From Streptomyces lydicus (GTDB lineage: Bacteria; Actinomycetota; Actinomycetes; Streptomycetales; Streptomycetaceae): a DNA stretch of 64,000 nt. Position numbers and translations under genes: made by a program. The notes under the pieces are model-generated. The model was not told the origin of the DNA and ran no database searches. It saw only the letters and a list, made by a program, of their open reading frames with translations. Positions 52,379-60,752 of the stretch are shown piece by piece; positions within the stretch are counted from its first letter, which is position 1; each line of letters begins with the position of its first letter. The stretch is from positions 7,378,001 to 7,442,000 of the forward strand of contig NZ_CP017157.1 in the NCBI RefSeq assembly GCF_001729485.1. Direction: 5' to 3'.

Positions 52379-54031
52379 GTGAACGGACCCCTCATCGTCC
52401 AGAGCGACAAGACGCTGCTGCTGGAGGTGGACCACGAGCTGGCGGACGCCTGCCGGCGGTCCATCGCGCCCTTCGCCGAGCTGGAGCGGGCGCCCGAGCA
52501 CATCCACACCTACCGCGTCACGCCGCTCGGGCTGTGGAACGCCCGGGCCGCCGGGCACGACGCCGAGCAGGTCGTCGACGCGCTGGTGCAGTTCTCGCGG
52601 TACCCGGTGCCGCACGCGCTGCTCGTCGACATCGCCGAGACGATGTCGCGCTACGGCCGGCTGACGCTGGTCAAGCACCCGGCGCACGGGCTGGTCCTCA
52701 CCACCACCGACCGCCCCGTCCTGGAGGAGATCCTGCGGTCGAAGAAGGTGCAGCCGCTGGTCGGCGCCCGCCTCGACCCGGACAGCGTCGTCGTCCACCC
52801 CTCCGAGCGCGGACAGATCAAGCAGACCCTGCTCAAGCTGGGCTGGCCCGCCGAGGACCTCGCCGGATACGTCGACGGTGAGGCGCATCCGATCGAGCTG
52901 CGCGAGGACGGCTGGGCGCTGCGGCCGTACCAGCAGCAGGCCGTCGAAGGCTTCTGGCACGGCGGTTCGGGCGTCGTGGTGCTGCCCTGTGGAGCGGGAA
53001 AGACGCTGGTGGGGGCCGGTGCGATGGCCCAGGCGAAGGCCACCACGCTGATCCTGGTGACCAACACGGTCTCGGCCCGGCAGTGGAAGCACGAGCTGGT
53101 GAAGCGGACCTCGCTGACCGAGGACGAGATCGGCGAGTACAGCGGGACCCGGAAGGAGATCCGCCCGGTCACCATCGCCACGTACCAGGTGCTGACGACC
53201 AAGCGGAAGGGCGTCTACCCCCACCTGGAGCTCTTCGACTCCCGCGACTGGGGCCTGATCGTCTACGACGAGGTGCACCTGCTGCCCGCGCCGGTCTTCA
53301 AGTTCACCGCCGACCTCCAGGCGCGGCGCCGGCTGGGTCTGACCGCGACGCTGGTGCGGGAGGACGGCCGGGAGTCGGACGTCTTCTCGCTGATCGGGCC
53401 GAAGCGGTTCGACGCGCCGTGGAAGGAGATCGAGGCGCAGGGCTACATCGCCCCGGCCGACTGCGTCGAGGTGCGGGTCAACCTGACCGAGTCGGAGCGG
53501 CTGGCGTACGCGACGGCGGAGACCGAGGAGAAGTACCGCTACTGCGCGACGACCGCGAGCAAGCAGTACGTCACCGAGTCGCTGGTCCGCCGCCACCAGG
53601 GCGAGCAGACCCTGGTCATCGGCCAGTACATCGACCAGCTGGACGAGCTGGGCGAGCACCTGGACGCGCCGGTGATCAAGGGGGAGACCACCAACGCGCA
53701 GCGCGAGAAGCTCTTCGACGCCTTCCGGCAGGGCGAGATCTCCGTCCTGGTCGTCTCGAAGGTCGCCAACTTCTCGATCGACCTGCCCGAGGCGACGGTG
53801 GCCATCCAGGTGTCCGGCACGTTCGGGTCGCGGCAGGAGGAGGCCCAGCGGCTGGGCCGGGTGCTGCGCCCCAAGGCGGACGGGCACGAGGCGCGGTTCT
53901 ACTCGGTCGTGGCGCGCGACACCATCGACCAGGACTTCGCGGCGCACCGCCAGCGCTTCCTGGCCGAGCAGGGCTACGCGTACCGGATCGTGGACGCGGA
54001 CGAGTTGCTGGCGGCCGACGAGGACGCGTGA
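52379..54031 (+). CDS. DNA repair helicase XPB
   Basis: 550 residues of superfamily 2. Motif I is LPCGAGKTLVGAGAM (Lys near residue 206), motif II YDEVHLLPA, motif III LTATLVRED, and motif VI QEEAQRLGRVLRPK. The N-terminal damage-recognition-like domain (1-170) and the RED/thumb features match bacterial XPB. It would unwind DNA in repair. GTG at 52379 has a weak GA-rich ribosome binding site; it is 147 bases after the XPB-like gene. Confidence 0.95.
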   Translation: MNGPLIVQSDKTLLLEVDHELADACRRSIAPFAELERAPEHIHTYRVTPLGLWNARAAGHDAEQVVDALVQFSRYPVPHALLVDIAETMSRYGRLTLVKHPAHGLVLTTTDRPVLEEILRSKKVQPLVGARLDPDSVVVHPSERGQIKQTLLKLGWPAEDLAGYVDGEAHPIELREDGWALRPYQQQAVEGFWHGGSGVVVLPCGAGKTLVGAGAMAQAKATTLILVTNTVSARQWKHELVKRTSLTEDEIGEYSGTRKEIRPVTIATYQVLTTKRKGVYPHLELFDSRDWGLIVYDEVHLLPAPVFKFTADLQARRRLGLTATLVREDGRESDVFSLIGPKRFDAPWKEIEAQGYIAPADCVEVRVNLTESERLAYATAETEEKYRYCATTASKQYVTESLVRRHQGEQTLVIGQYIDQLDELGEHLDAPVIKGETTNAQREKLFDAFRQGEISVLVVSKVANFSIDLPEATVAIQVSGTFGSRQEEAQRLGRVLRPKADGHEARFYSVVARDTIDQDFAAHRQRFLAEQGYAYRIVDADELLAADEDA

Positions 54032-54032
54032 G

Positions 54033-54051
54033 CGGGGCCAGGGGAGCCCCG
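54033..54051 (+). terminator. short hairpin after XPB
   Basis: CGGGGC (54033-54038) pairs with GCCCCG (54046-54051), right after the stop. Confidence 0.45.
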
Positions 54052-54081
54052 TCGCGTCAAGGTGTCCCGGCGCTGCTCGCG

Positions 54082-55383
54082 TCAGAGCGTCCCGGGCCGG
54101 GCGGCGGACAGCTCGTCGGTGCGCGGGGCGGGGACGCCGGTGTCGGTGGTGGGGTCGTCGCCGGGAGGGCCGGCGGGGCGCCGCGTCCACCGGATGAGGA
54201 CGGCCAGCAGGGCGAGCGCGAGCAGCGGGTACGGGGCCGCGAGCGGCTGCTGCCACCAGGAGATGTGCAGATCGAGGTCGCCGGCGTGCGGGACGATCCA
54301 CATCGTCCGGGCGGTGAAGGCGACGGTGACGGCGGCCAGCAGCGCCCGGCGCCAGGGGCTGCGCCGGGTGTGCGCGGCGAGCGCGATGAGCAGCGGCACG
54401 CACCAGACCCAGTGGTGCGACCAGCTGATCGGTGAGACCAGCAGGGCGGTGACGGCCGTGGCGAGGACGCCCCAGGCGTCCAGGCCGCGCCGCAGACAGA
54501 CCCGGCGGGCCGCGTAGAGCCCGGCCACGGCGGTCAGCCCGGCCGGCACCGCCCACAGCAGTCCCGGCTCGGGTTGGTGCAGCAGCCGGGTGATCAGCCC
54601 CTGGAGGGACTGGTTGTCCACGATCCAGACCTTGCCGACGCGGTCGGTCTCGAACATCCGCCGGGTCCAGAACTCGATGCTGGCGTCGGGCAGCACCAGC
54701 CAGCCCAGCAGCGCCGAGAGCAGGAAGCCGGCGAGGGAGTGGGCGGCGGCCCGCACCCGGCCGGTGATCAGCAGGTAGACCCCGAAGATCGCCGGGGTGA
54801 GCTTGATGCCGGCCGCGACGCCGGTGGCCAGGCCCTTGAAACGCGCGCCGTCCGGCCGGGAGAGGTCCCACAGGACCAGGCAGGTCAGCGCGAGGTTGAC
54901 CTGGCCGAAGACGAAGGTCTGGAAGACCGGCTCCAGCCAGAGCCCGAGTGCGGTGGCTGCGAGCAGGGTCGGCGCGGTGTGGGCGGCCCTGCGCAGGCCG
55001 GCGGCCTTGCAGGAGAGGTGGATCAGCAGGGCGAGGAGGGCGGCGTTGACGAGGACGCAGACGACCTTGAGGGTGCTGAGGGAGAGCCAGGTCGTCGGGA
55101 TGAACAGCAGCGCGGCGAAGGGCGGGTAGGTGGCCGGAAGGTGCCATTCGGTGACCGTGAAGCCGTAGAGGTCACCGCCGGTCGCGGCGGCCTGCCCCTC
55201 GGCACGGTAGACCACTATGTCGGACATCGGCAGCGGCTGGACCTGGTACAGCACCCACAGTCCGGCGAAGGACACGACGAGGAGCGCCGCTGCGAGCACC
55301 AGCCGGCGCGGGTGCGCGGTACTCACCGCCCAGGTGCGTCTCCAGGTCCACGTTCCCGTGCCCGTTCCCTCGGCGGCAGACAC
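54082..55383 (-). CDS. GT87-type (DUF2029) polyprenol-dependent mannosyltransferase
   Basis: 433 residues with about ten membrane segments. The catalytic-loop region SDIVVYRAEGQAAATGGDLYGF with Asp and the Tyr-rich segment, LPATYPPFAALLF, and VSPISWSHHWVWCVPLLIAL are typical of PimE-like GT87 enzymes that add mannose from a polyprenyl phosphate to envelope glycolipids. The start at 55383 (GTG) is set by GAGGAGG (55394-55400 on the plus strand) at the right distance; GTG at 55404 is less likely. Confidence 0.88.
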   Translation of the reverse strand: MSAAEGTGTGTWTWRRTWAVSTAHPRRLVLAAALLVVSFAGLWVLYQVQPLPMSDIVVYRAEGQAAATGGDLYGFTVTEWHLPATYPPFAALLFIPTTWLSLSTLKVVCVLVNAALLALLIHLSCKAAGLRRAAHTAPTLLAATALGLWLEPVFQTFVFGQVNLALTCLVLWDLSRPDGARFKGLATGVAAGIKLTPAIFGVYLLITGRVRAAAHSLAGFLLSALLGWLVLPDASIEFWTRRMFETDRVGKVWIVDNQSLQGLITRLLHQPEPGLLWAVPAGLTAVAGLYAARRVCLRRGLDAWGVLATAVTALLVSPISWSHHWVWCVPLLIALAAHTRRSPWRRALLAAVTVAFTARTMWIVPHAGDLDLHISWWQQPLAAPYPLLALALLAVLIRWTRRPAGPPGDDPTTDTGVPAPRTDELSAARPGTL

Positions 55384-55706
55384 CCGTTGTCCCCTCCTCG
55401 TCACCCTGCGCGCGCCCTCTGCGGCGACGCTAGTGGATCGAGGCCGATCACCCGTAACGGTTTCCGGTCATCCGGATGTCGCCTCGACATCGTCGCGGCA
55501 TCGGCCTCCGGACGGAATGGTGCGGGTTCGCCCCGAACGGTGCGGTGTGGTGCGCGCGTACGGCTACAGGTACGACCGCTCCGGGGCGGTTGGTGTCGTG
55601 CGGGGCAGCAGGAGGTGCGGGGTGGCAGGACGTGCGGGCGGACAGGGCGTGCGGGGTTGCAGGACGTGCGGACGGGCAGGGCGTGCGGGTCGGCTAGGCG
55701 GGGTGG
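55384..55706. other. intergenic region with short G-rich repeats
   Basis: 323 bases with no gene seen. TAGCGT on the minus strand near 55430 may be the -10 of the GT87 gene. From 55600 to 55705 the sequence is made of imperfect repeats of GGACGTGCGG/GGGCGTGCGG type. Confidence 0.6.
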
Positions 55707-56009
55707 CTAGGCGTGGCGGTGGGCTCGGCGGCCGGTGCGGTCGTCGGTCCGGTGGTCGGTCCGCTGGTCGGTCCGGTGTCCGGTCCGGTGGTCGGCGGGG
55801 GTGGCGTCCTCGCCGTACTCGCCCAGGACGGCCACGCTGAACGCGGCCCGGCCGAAGACCTTGACCGCCCGGAGCGCGTTGCCGAGGACGTGGCGGTGCC
55901 CGTGGACGGACGCGCCGCCGGCGGAGTCGGGGCCGAGGGCCGTGGCGCCCTTGGCCGGGTGGAGTACTGCGGACGACATGGAGGCTGGTGGAATCGCTGC
56001 GCTGCTCAT
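55707..56009 (-). CDS. small protein with repeat-encoded tail
   Basis: 100 residues. The body has HRHVLGNALRAVKVFGRAAFSVAVLGEYGEDATP, which I believe is conserved in Streptomyces. The C-terminal 25 residues consist of four-residue units (DHRT, GHRT, DQRT, DHRT, DDRT), encoded by 12-bp tandem repeats at 55733-55792. An amphipathic helix around ALRAVKVFGRAAFSVAVL may touch the membrane. ATG at 56009. Function unknown. Confidence 0.65.
   Translation of the reverse strand: MSSAAIPPASMSSAVLHPAKGATALGPDSAGGASVHGHRHVLGNALRAVKVFGRAAFSVAVLGEYGEDATPADHRTGHRTDQRTDHRTDDRTGRRAHRHA
55733..55792. repeat. five 12-bp tandem repeats inside a gene
   Basis: Units of CGGTCCGGTGGT type start at 55733, 55745, 55757, 55769 and 55781. 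The unit length is a multiple of three, so copy-number change would keep the frame. Confidence 0.85.
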
Positions 56010-56189
56010 GTCTCCATGATGGAATTCACGCGATTGGCGCACATCGGTCCACAGGTCCATCCTCAGCGCCCCCGATGTCCGCCTCCAGACCCACCCCATC
56101 CCCTACGGGAGACCGACGGCCCCTCAGGGTCACCCACCCCGGCAAGGGCTCGGCACCGCACGGCTCGGGGCCGGCTGCGGCACGCGCCC

Positions 56190-56237
56190 GGTGCAGGCCC
56201 CGCGGCCCCGAAAGGTGCAGGCCCCGCGGCCCCGAAA
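56190..56237. repeat. 24-bp tandem duplication upstream of helD
   Basis: A 24-bp unit beginning GGTGCAGGCCCCGC and ending CCCGAAA is present twice (56190-56213 and 56214-56237), just before the helD promoter. Confidence 0.85.
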
Positions 56238-56241
56238 ACCG

Positions 56242-56271
56242 TTGGCGCGCTCCCGGGGCGCTGACTACAAT
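56242..56271 (+). promoter_or_regulatory. promoter of the HelD gene
   Basis: TTGGCG (56242-56247) and TACAAT (56266-56271) are 18 bases apart. The predicted mRNA has a leader of about 170 bases before the GTG at 56451. Confidence 0.55.
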
Positions 56272-56450
56272 CGCGCGTCTGCCTGCCTCCCGCCGAGGAG
56301 TGCCGCCGTCCGGACGGAAACCGGCCGGCTCTTCGCTTCACGCCGCTGACCCGCGCAGCGCCCGACCCGCGCTCCGCACCGACGCCGGCCCGCCGCGCGC
56401 CCCACACAGGGCCGCGCGCCCGCCGCAGCACCCGCCCCGGAGGCAACGCC

Positions 56451-58694
56451 GTGCCCTCGCACGCCCACCCGTCACCCGACCACCACCCCTCATCGCCGGC
56501 CCTGCGGGCCGAAAGCCCCACCCCGTCACCCGACCACCACCCCTCATCGCCGGCCCTGCGGGCCGAAAGCCCCACCCCGTCACCCGACCACCACCCCACA
56601 TCGCCGGCCCTACGCGCCGAAAGCCCCACCCCCACCTCCCCCGACCCCCTGCAGCGCGAGAAGGACCACCTCGCCGCCTCACGGGCCGCACTGCGTGCCA
56701 TGCGGGCCGACGCCGAGGCGCTGAACATCGCCGATGTCACCGCGAACTGGGTCAACGCGGAGGTGCTGCAGGGCGAGATCGACGCCCGCATCAAGGCGCT
56801 CGCGGACCTCTCGCACACCCCGCTCTTCTTCGGCCGCCTCGACTACCTGCACGCCCCGGGCATCGACCTCGCCGAGGGCGCGGACGGGGAGAACTTCTAC
56901 ATCGGCCGGCGCCACGTCCACGACGCCGACGGCGACCCCATGGTCATCGACTGGCGCGCGCCCGTCTCCCAGCCGTTCTACCGGGCCTCCAAGAAGGACC
57001 CGATGGACCTCAAGCTGCGCCGCCGGTTCGGTTACACGGCCGGCGAGTTGACCGCGTACGAGGACGAGCACCTCACCGACCCGGCCGAGGCGGCCCGCAC
57101 CAGCCGGCTGCTCCAGACGGAGATCGAGCGTCCGCGCGTCGGCCCCATGCGGGACATCGTCGCCACGATCCAGCCCGAGCAGGACGAGATCGTGCGTGCC
57201 GGCATCGGCGGCTCGGTCTGCGTCCAGGGGGCGCCGGGCACCGGGAAGACGGCGGTCGGCCTGCACCGGGTGGCGTACCTGCTGTACGCGCACCGTGAGC
57301 GGCTGGCGCGCTCCGGCACCCTGGTCATCGGACCGAACCGTTCCTTCCTCCACTACATCGAGCAGGTCCTGCCGGCGCTCGGCGAGTTGGAGGTCAAGCA
57401 GGCCACGGTCGACGACCTCGTGGCGCATGTGGAGGTGCGCGGCACGGACGAGGCGGCGACCGCGACGGTCAAGGGCGACGCCCGGATGGCCGAGGTGCTG
57501 CGGCGGGCGGTGCGCTCGCACATCGCGCGGCCCGAGGAGCCCTGCGTGGTCGTCCGCGGCTCGCGTCGCTGGCGCGTCCCGGCGTATGAACTCGAAGAGA
57601 TCGTGCAGGAGTTGAGGGACCGCGACATCCGCTACGGCGCGGCCCGCGAGGCGCTTCCGCAGCGGATCGCGCATGCCGTGCTCGTACGGATGGAGCAGGC
57701 CGGCGAGGCGCCGGACGACCGGGTGCAGGACGCGGTGGCCCGCAATGCCGCGGTGAAGGCGACGGTCAAGGCGGTCTGGCCGCCGGTCGATCCCGCGAAG
57801 CTGGTGCTGCGACTGCTGAGTGACGCGGACTTTCTCACCGAGCAGGCCGAGGGGATCCTCACGCCCGAGGAGCAGAAGACGCTCCTGTGGGCCAAACCGG
57901 CCCGCAGCGTGAAGAGCGCCAAGTGGTCCGCCGCGGACGCGGTGTTGATCGACGAGGCGAGGGACCTGGTCGAGCGGACGCACTCGCTCGGCCATGTGGT
58001 CCTGGACGAGGCGCAGGACCTCTCCCCCATGCAGTACCGCGCGGTCGGCCGCCGCTGCTCGACCGGTTCGGCGACCGTCCTCGGTGACATCGCCCAGGGC
58101 ACCACGCCCTGGGCGACCGACACCTGGGAGGAAGCCCTGGCGCATCTGGGCAAGCCGGGCGCGGCGGTCGAGGAGCTGACCCAGGGTTTCCGTGTGCCGC
58201 GTGAGGTGATCGCGTACGCGTCCCGGCTGCTGCCCGCCATCGCCCCCGACTTGACGGAGGCCACCTCGATCCGTGAATCGGCGGGTGACTTCGAGATCCG
58301 CAGGGTCGAGTCGACGGACCTGACCGCGGCGGCCCTCGCGGCCTGTGACGACGCGCTGAGGAAGGAGGGGTCGATCGGCCTGATCGCCGCGGAGGCCCGG
58401 ATCCCGACGCTGCGCGCGGCCCTGGAGGAGGCCGGGGTGACCTGCCTGGCCCCGGGCGAGGAGACCTCCGCCGAGGCCCGGTTGACGCTGGTGCCCGCGA
58501 CGCTCGCCAAGGGTCTGGAGTACGACTACGTGGTCCTGGACGAGCCGTCCGCCATCGTCGACGGCGAACCGGACGCCCGCACCGGCCTGCGCCGCCTGTA
58601 CGTGTGCCTGACCCGCCCGGTCTCCGGCTTGACGGTGGTCCACGCGGCCCCCCTCCCGGAACAACTGACGGACGCCCCCACCGGGGCCGCCTGA
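56451..58694 (+). CDS. HelD-type RNA-polymerase-recycling ATPase
   Basis: 747 residues of the UvrD/Rep-like HelD group. HelD proteins remove stalled RNA polymerase from DNA; some actinobacterial forms (HelR) give rifamycin tolerance. Motif I is GAPGTGKTAVG near residue 260, motif II VVLDEAQDLSPMQYRAV, motif VI RRLYVCLTRPV. An N-terminal coiled-coil part (LQREKDHLAASRAALRAMRADAEALN) would enter the secondary channel, and DGENFYIGRRHVHDADGDPMVIDWRAPVSQPFYRA is the signature of the class. The first 60 residues consist of three copies of an 18-residue unit. GTG at 56451 follows GGAGG by seven bases. Confidence 0.92.
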   Translation: MPSHAHPSPDHHPSSPALRAESPTPSPDHHPSSPALRAESPTPSPDHHPTSPALRAESPTPTSPDPLQREKDHLAASRAALRAMRADAEALNIADVTANWVNAEVLQGEIDARIKALADLSHTPLFFGRLDYLHAPGIDLAEGADGENFYIGRRHVHDADGDPMVIDWRAPVSQPFYRASKKDPMDLKLRRRFGYTAGELTAYEDEHLTDPAEAARTSRLLQTEIERPRVGPMRDIVATIQPEQDEIVRAGIGGSVCVQGAPGTGKTAVGLHRVAYLLYAHRERLARSGTLVIGPNRSFLHYIEQVLPALGELEVKQATVDDLVAHVEVRGTDEAATATVKGDARMAEVLRRAVRSHIARPEEPCVVVRGSRRWRVPAYELEEIVQELRDRDIRYGAAREALPQRIAHAVLVRMEQAGEAPDDRVQDAVARNAAVKATVKAVWPPVDPAKLVLRLLSDADFLTEQAEGILTPEEQKTLLWAKPARSVKSAKWSAADAVLIDEARDLVERTHSLGHVVLDEAQDLSPMQYRAVGRRCSTGSATVLGDIAQGTTPWATDTWEEALAHLGKPGAAVEELTQGFRVPREVIAYASRLLPAIAPDLTEATSIRESAGDFEIRRVESTDLTAAALAACDDALRKEGSIGLIAAEARIPTLRAALEEAGVTCLAPGEETSAEARLTLVPATLAKGLEYDYVVLDEPSAIVDGEPDARTGLRRLYVCLTRPVSGLTVVHAAPLPEQLTDAPTGAA
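56472..56633. repeat. three 54-bp tandem repeats in the N-terminus of HelD
   Basis: Units at 56472-56525, 56526-56579 and 56580-56633. The first two are identical or nearly so; the third has a few changes. Each codes for 18 residues containing SPDHHP and SPALRAESPTP. Confidence 0.9.
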
Positions 58695-58702
58695 CGCCCC
58701 AG

Positions 58703-58762
58703 GGAACGCCCCGGCCCGGAACGCCCCGGCCCGGAACGCCCGAGCCAGGAATACCCGAGCCC
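58703..58762. repeat. four 15-bp repeats after helD
   Basis: GGAACGCCCCGGCCC at 58703 and 58718, with degenerate copies at 58733 and 58748. The remaining sequence to 58972 is GC-rich and holds no gene. Confidence 0.8.
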
Positions 58763-58972
58763 GGGCCCCGCTCGGCACGCCTCCGATCGGGGACCCGGGC
58801 CCGGAATACCCCCGCCCCCCACGCCGTTGTGGCCCGCAAGGGGCGCCTGCTCCCCCTACGGGATCTGTTCCCCCACCCCCTAGGCCCGCCCCTTTGGGCC
58901 GCCCCTTAGGCCCACCCCTCACCCCGCCCCGCAGCCCCCGCCGCTGCTACGTCCCGTCCGCACCCCGGGCCG

Positions 58973-59323
58973 TCACAGCTCCTCCCCCTCAAGGGAGTTG
59001 AGGAGTGCGTCCAGGAGTCCGGGGAACCGCGCATCGAGGTCGGCGCGGCGCAGCTGCACATAGCGGTTGCGCCCGACCGACCGCGTGGAGGTGAGCCCGG
59101 CCTCGCGCATGATCCGCATGTGGTGCGACACGGTCGACTTGTGCAGATGCCCGACGCCCAGCCGCTCCGACGAGCAGTCGCACTGCTCCCCGCTCGCGTA
59201 GACCCGCAGCAGATGCAGCCGCGTCGGATCCCCGAGCGCGTGCAGCACCTTCACCAGCTGGATGTCCTCGACGTCCGGCTGTGCCAGCAGCACACCCTCG
59301 TCCTCATGGGCGCCCTTCACCAC
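58973..59323 (-). CDS. ArsR-family regulator
   Basis: 116 residues. The winged helix-turn-helix has LVKVLHALGDPTRLHLLRVYA, HKSTVSHHMRIMREAGL and VGRNRYVQLRRADL. GEQCDCSSE at the helix-3 side has two Cys, placed as in the metal-binding ELCVCDL motif of ArsR, so sensing of a metalloid or thiol is possible. GTG at 59323 has AAGGAGG ten bases upstream; upstream in-frame ATG codons lack a ribosome binding site. Divergent from the MFS gene, with two operator-like sites between. Confidence 0.88.
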   Translation of the reverse strand: MVKGAHEDEGVLLAQPDVEDIQLVKVLHALGDPTRLHLLRVYASGEQCDCSSERLGVGHLHKSTVSHHMRIMREAGLTSTRSVGRNRYVQLRRADLDARFPGLLDALLNSLEGEEL

Positions 59324-59383
59324 GGCCGCACCGCCTCCTTCCGCCTCGCGCTCACCCACCCACCCTATTTCTTTCCCGAAACT

Positions 59384-59429
59384 GTTTGACATCCATCCAA
59401 CAGACTTTATTGTTTGACGCACATCAAAC
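59384..59429. promoter_or_regulatory. two operators over the MFS promoter
   Basis: GTTTGA-N6-TCCAAC (59384-59401) and GTTTGA-N6-TCAAAC (59412-59429) are 28 bases apart. Between and over them lies TTGACA (59386-59391) with TATTGT (59408-59413), spacing 16. Binding of the ArsR protein at both sites would cover the promoter and block MFS expression. Confidence 0.65.
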
Positions 59430-59480
59430 CTACCTGCCCGCTCCCCTCACCCCCTCGTGTTCGTACCGGGAAGGACACCC

Positions 59481-60725
59481 GTGCGTCTCCGTCTGCTGCT
59501 GCTCGCCCTCGGCACCTTCGCCGTGGGCACCGACTCCATGGTCATGGCCGGCATCCTCGGCCTCGTCGCCCGCGACCTGGACATCTCCGTCCCGGCCGCC
59601 GGCCAGATGGTCACCGTTTTCGCCCTCTCCTACGCCGTACTCGCCCCGGTGCTCGCCACCGCCGCCGCCCGGTGGCCACGTCGCCGGCTGCTGCTGACCG
59701 CGCTCACCGTCTTCACCGTCGCCAACGCGCTCAGCGCCCTCGCCCCCGATTACCCGGCCCTGCTGGCCACCCGGGTGCTGGCCGCGGCCGGCGCCGCGCT
59801 CTACACCCCGACCGCCAACGCCGTCGCCACCACCCTCGTACCGCCGGAGCGCCGCGGGCGCGCCCTGGCCACCGTCCTCGGCGGCATGACCGTGGCCACC
59901 GCGCTCGGCGTCCCCCTGGGCACCTACCTCGGCCGTACGGACTGGCGGCTGACCATGTGGCTGGTGGTCGCCCTGGGCGCCGCGGCGTTCCTGGGCCTCA
60001 CGCTCCTGCTGCGCGACCTGCCGGCCCCCGCCGCCGCCCCCGCCCTGCGCGCCCGGCTGGCCCCGCTGCGCAACCGCCGCGTCCTGGTGGCGGCCGCCAC
60101 CACCCTGGTCTTCTTCCTCGCCCTCAACGTGGTCTACATCTATCTCGGTACGGCGGTCCGCCCCGCGACCGGCGGCGACGCCGGGCGGCTCAGCCTGGTC
60201 ATGCTGGTCTCCGGCGTCGCCTCGGTCGCCGGCAACTGGCTGGGCGGCCGGGCGGTCGACCGCTTCGGCGTACGCGCCGTCCTGCTGGCCGGCGGCAGCG
60301 CGGCCGCGGCGGCCTTCCTCGCCCTCCCCTGGGCCTCCGCGACGATGACCGGGGCGCTGCTCTACGCCGGGGTCGCCCCGCTCGCGGGCTGGGCCGTCGC
60401 GGTCGCCCTGCCGCACCACCTGGCCTCCATCGAGCCTTCCAGCGCCCCGCTGCTGATCTCCCTCAACAGCAGCGCCCTCTATCTGGGCGTCGCCGCCGCG
60501 GGCGGCGTCGGCAGCCTCGCCCTCACCGTCCTCGGCACGCACTGGTTCCCGCTCGTCTCGACCGTGCTGGCCCTGGTCGCGGTGTCGCTGGGGGCCGTCA
60601 GCACCCGCCGACGGGCGGACGGGGGCGGCGCCGACGGCCCCGTTGGCGGCACCCTGATCGCCACGTCCTCCGGGACGGCCGCCGCCCCCGCGCGCACCGC
60701 CGGCTCTCCGCACGGCGCGGCCTAG
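59481..60725 (+). CDS. MFS transporter, DHA1/AraJ-like
   Basis: 414 residues and 12 helices. VGTDSMVMAGILGLVARDLDISVPAAGQMVTVFALSYAVLAPVL is the start of the AraJ/YdhP-like group; the loop motif is RWPRRRLLL. It probably exports drugs or metabolites and is under the divergent ArsR repressor. GTG at 59481 follows AAGGA by six bases; the earlier GTG at 59457 lacks a site. Confidence 0.9.
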   Translation: MRLRLLLLALGTFAVGTDSMVMAGILGLVARDLDISVPAAGQMVTVFALSYAVLAPVLATAAARWPRRRLLLTALTVFTVANALSALAPDYPALLATRVLAAAGAALYTPTANAVATTLVPPERRGRALATVLGGMTVATALGVPLGTYLGRTDWRLTMWLVVALGAAAFLGLTLLLRDLPAPAAAPALRARLAPLRNRRVLVAAATTLVFFLALNVVYIYLGTAVRPATGGDAGRLSLVMLVSGVASVAGNWLGGRAVDRFGVRAVLLAGGSAAAAAFLALPWASATMTGALLYAGVAPLAGWAVAVALPHHLASIEPSSAPLLISLNSSALYLGVAAAGGVGSLALTVLGTHWFPLVSTVLALVAVSLGAVSTRRRADGGGADGPVGGTLIATSSGTAAAPARTAGSPHGAA

Positions 60726-60752
60726 GCGTATCGCCTACGGAACCCCTGCCGC

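Noticed and set aside
56150..56450. Rifamycin-associated element before HelD
   Set aside because: No GGGGCTTGC/GCAAGCCCC-like inverted repeat was found by eye, so the HelR-type induction signal cannot be claimed.
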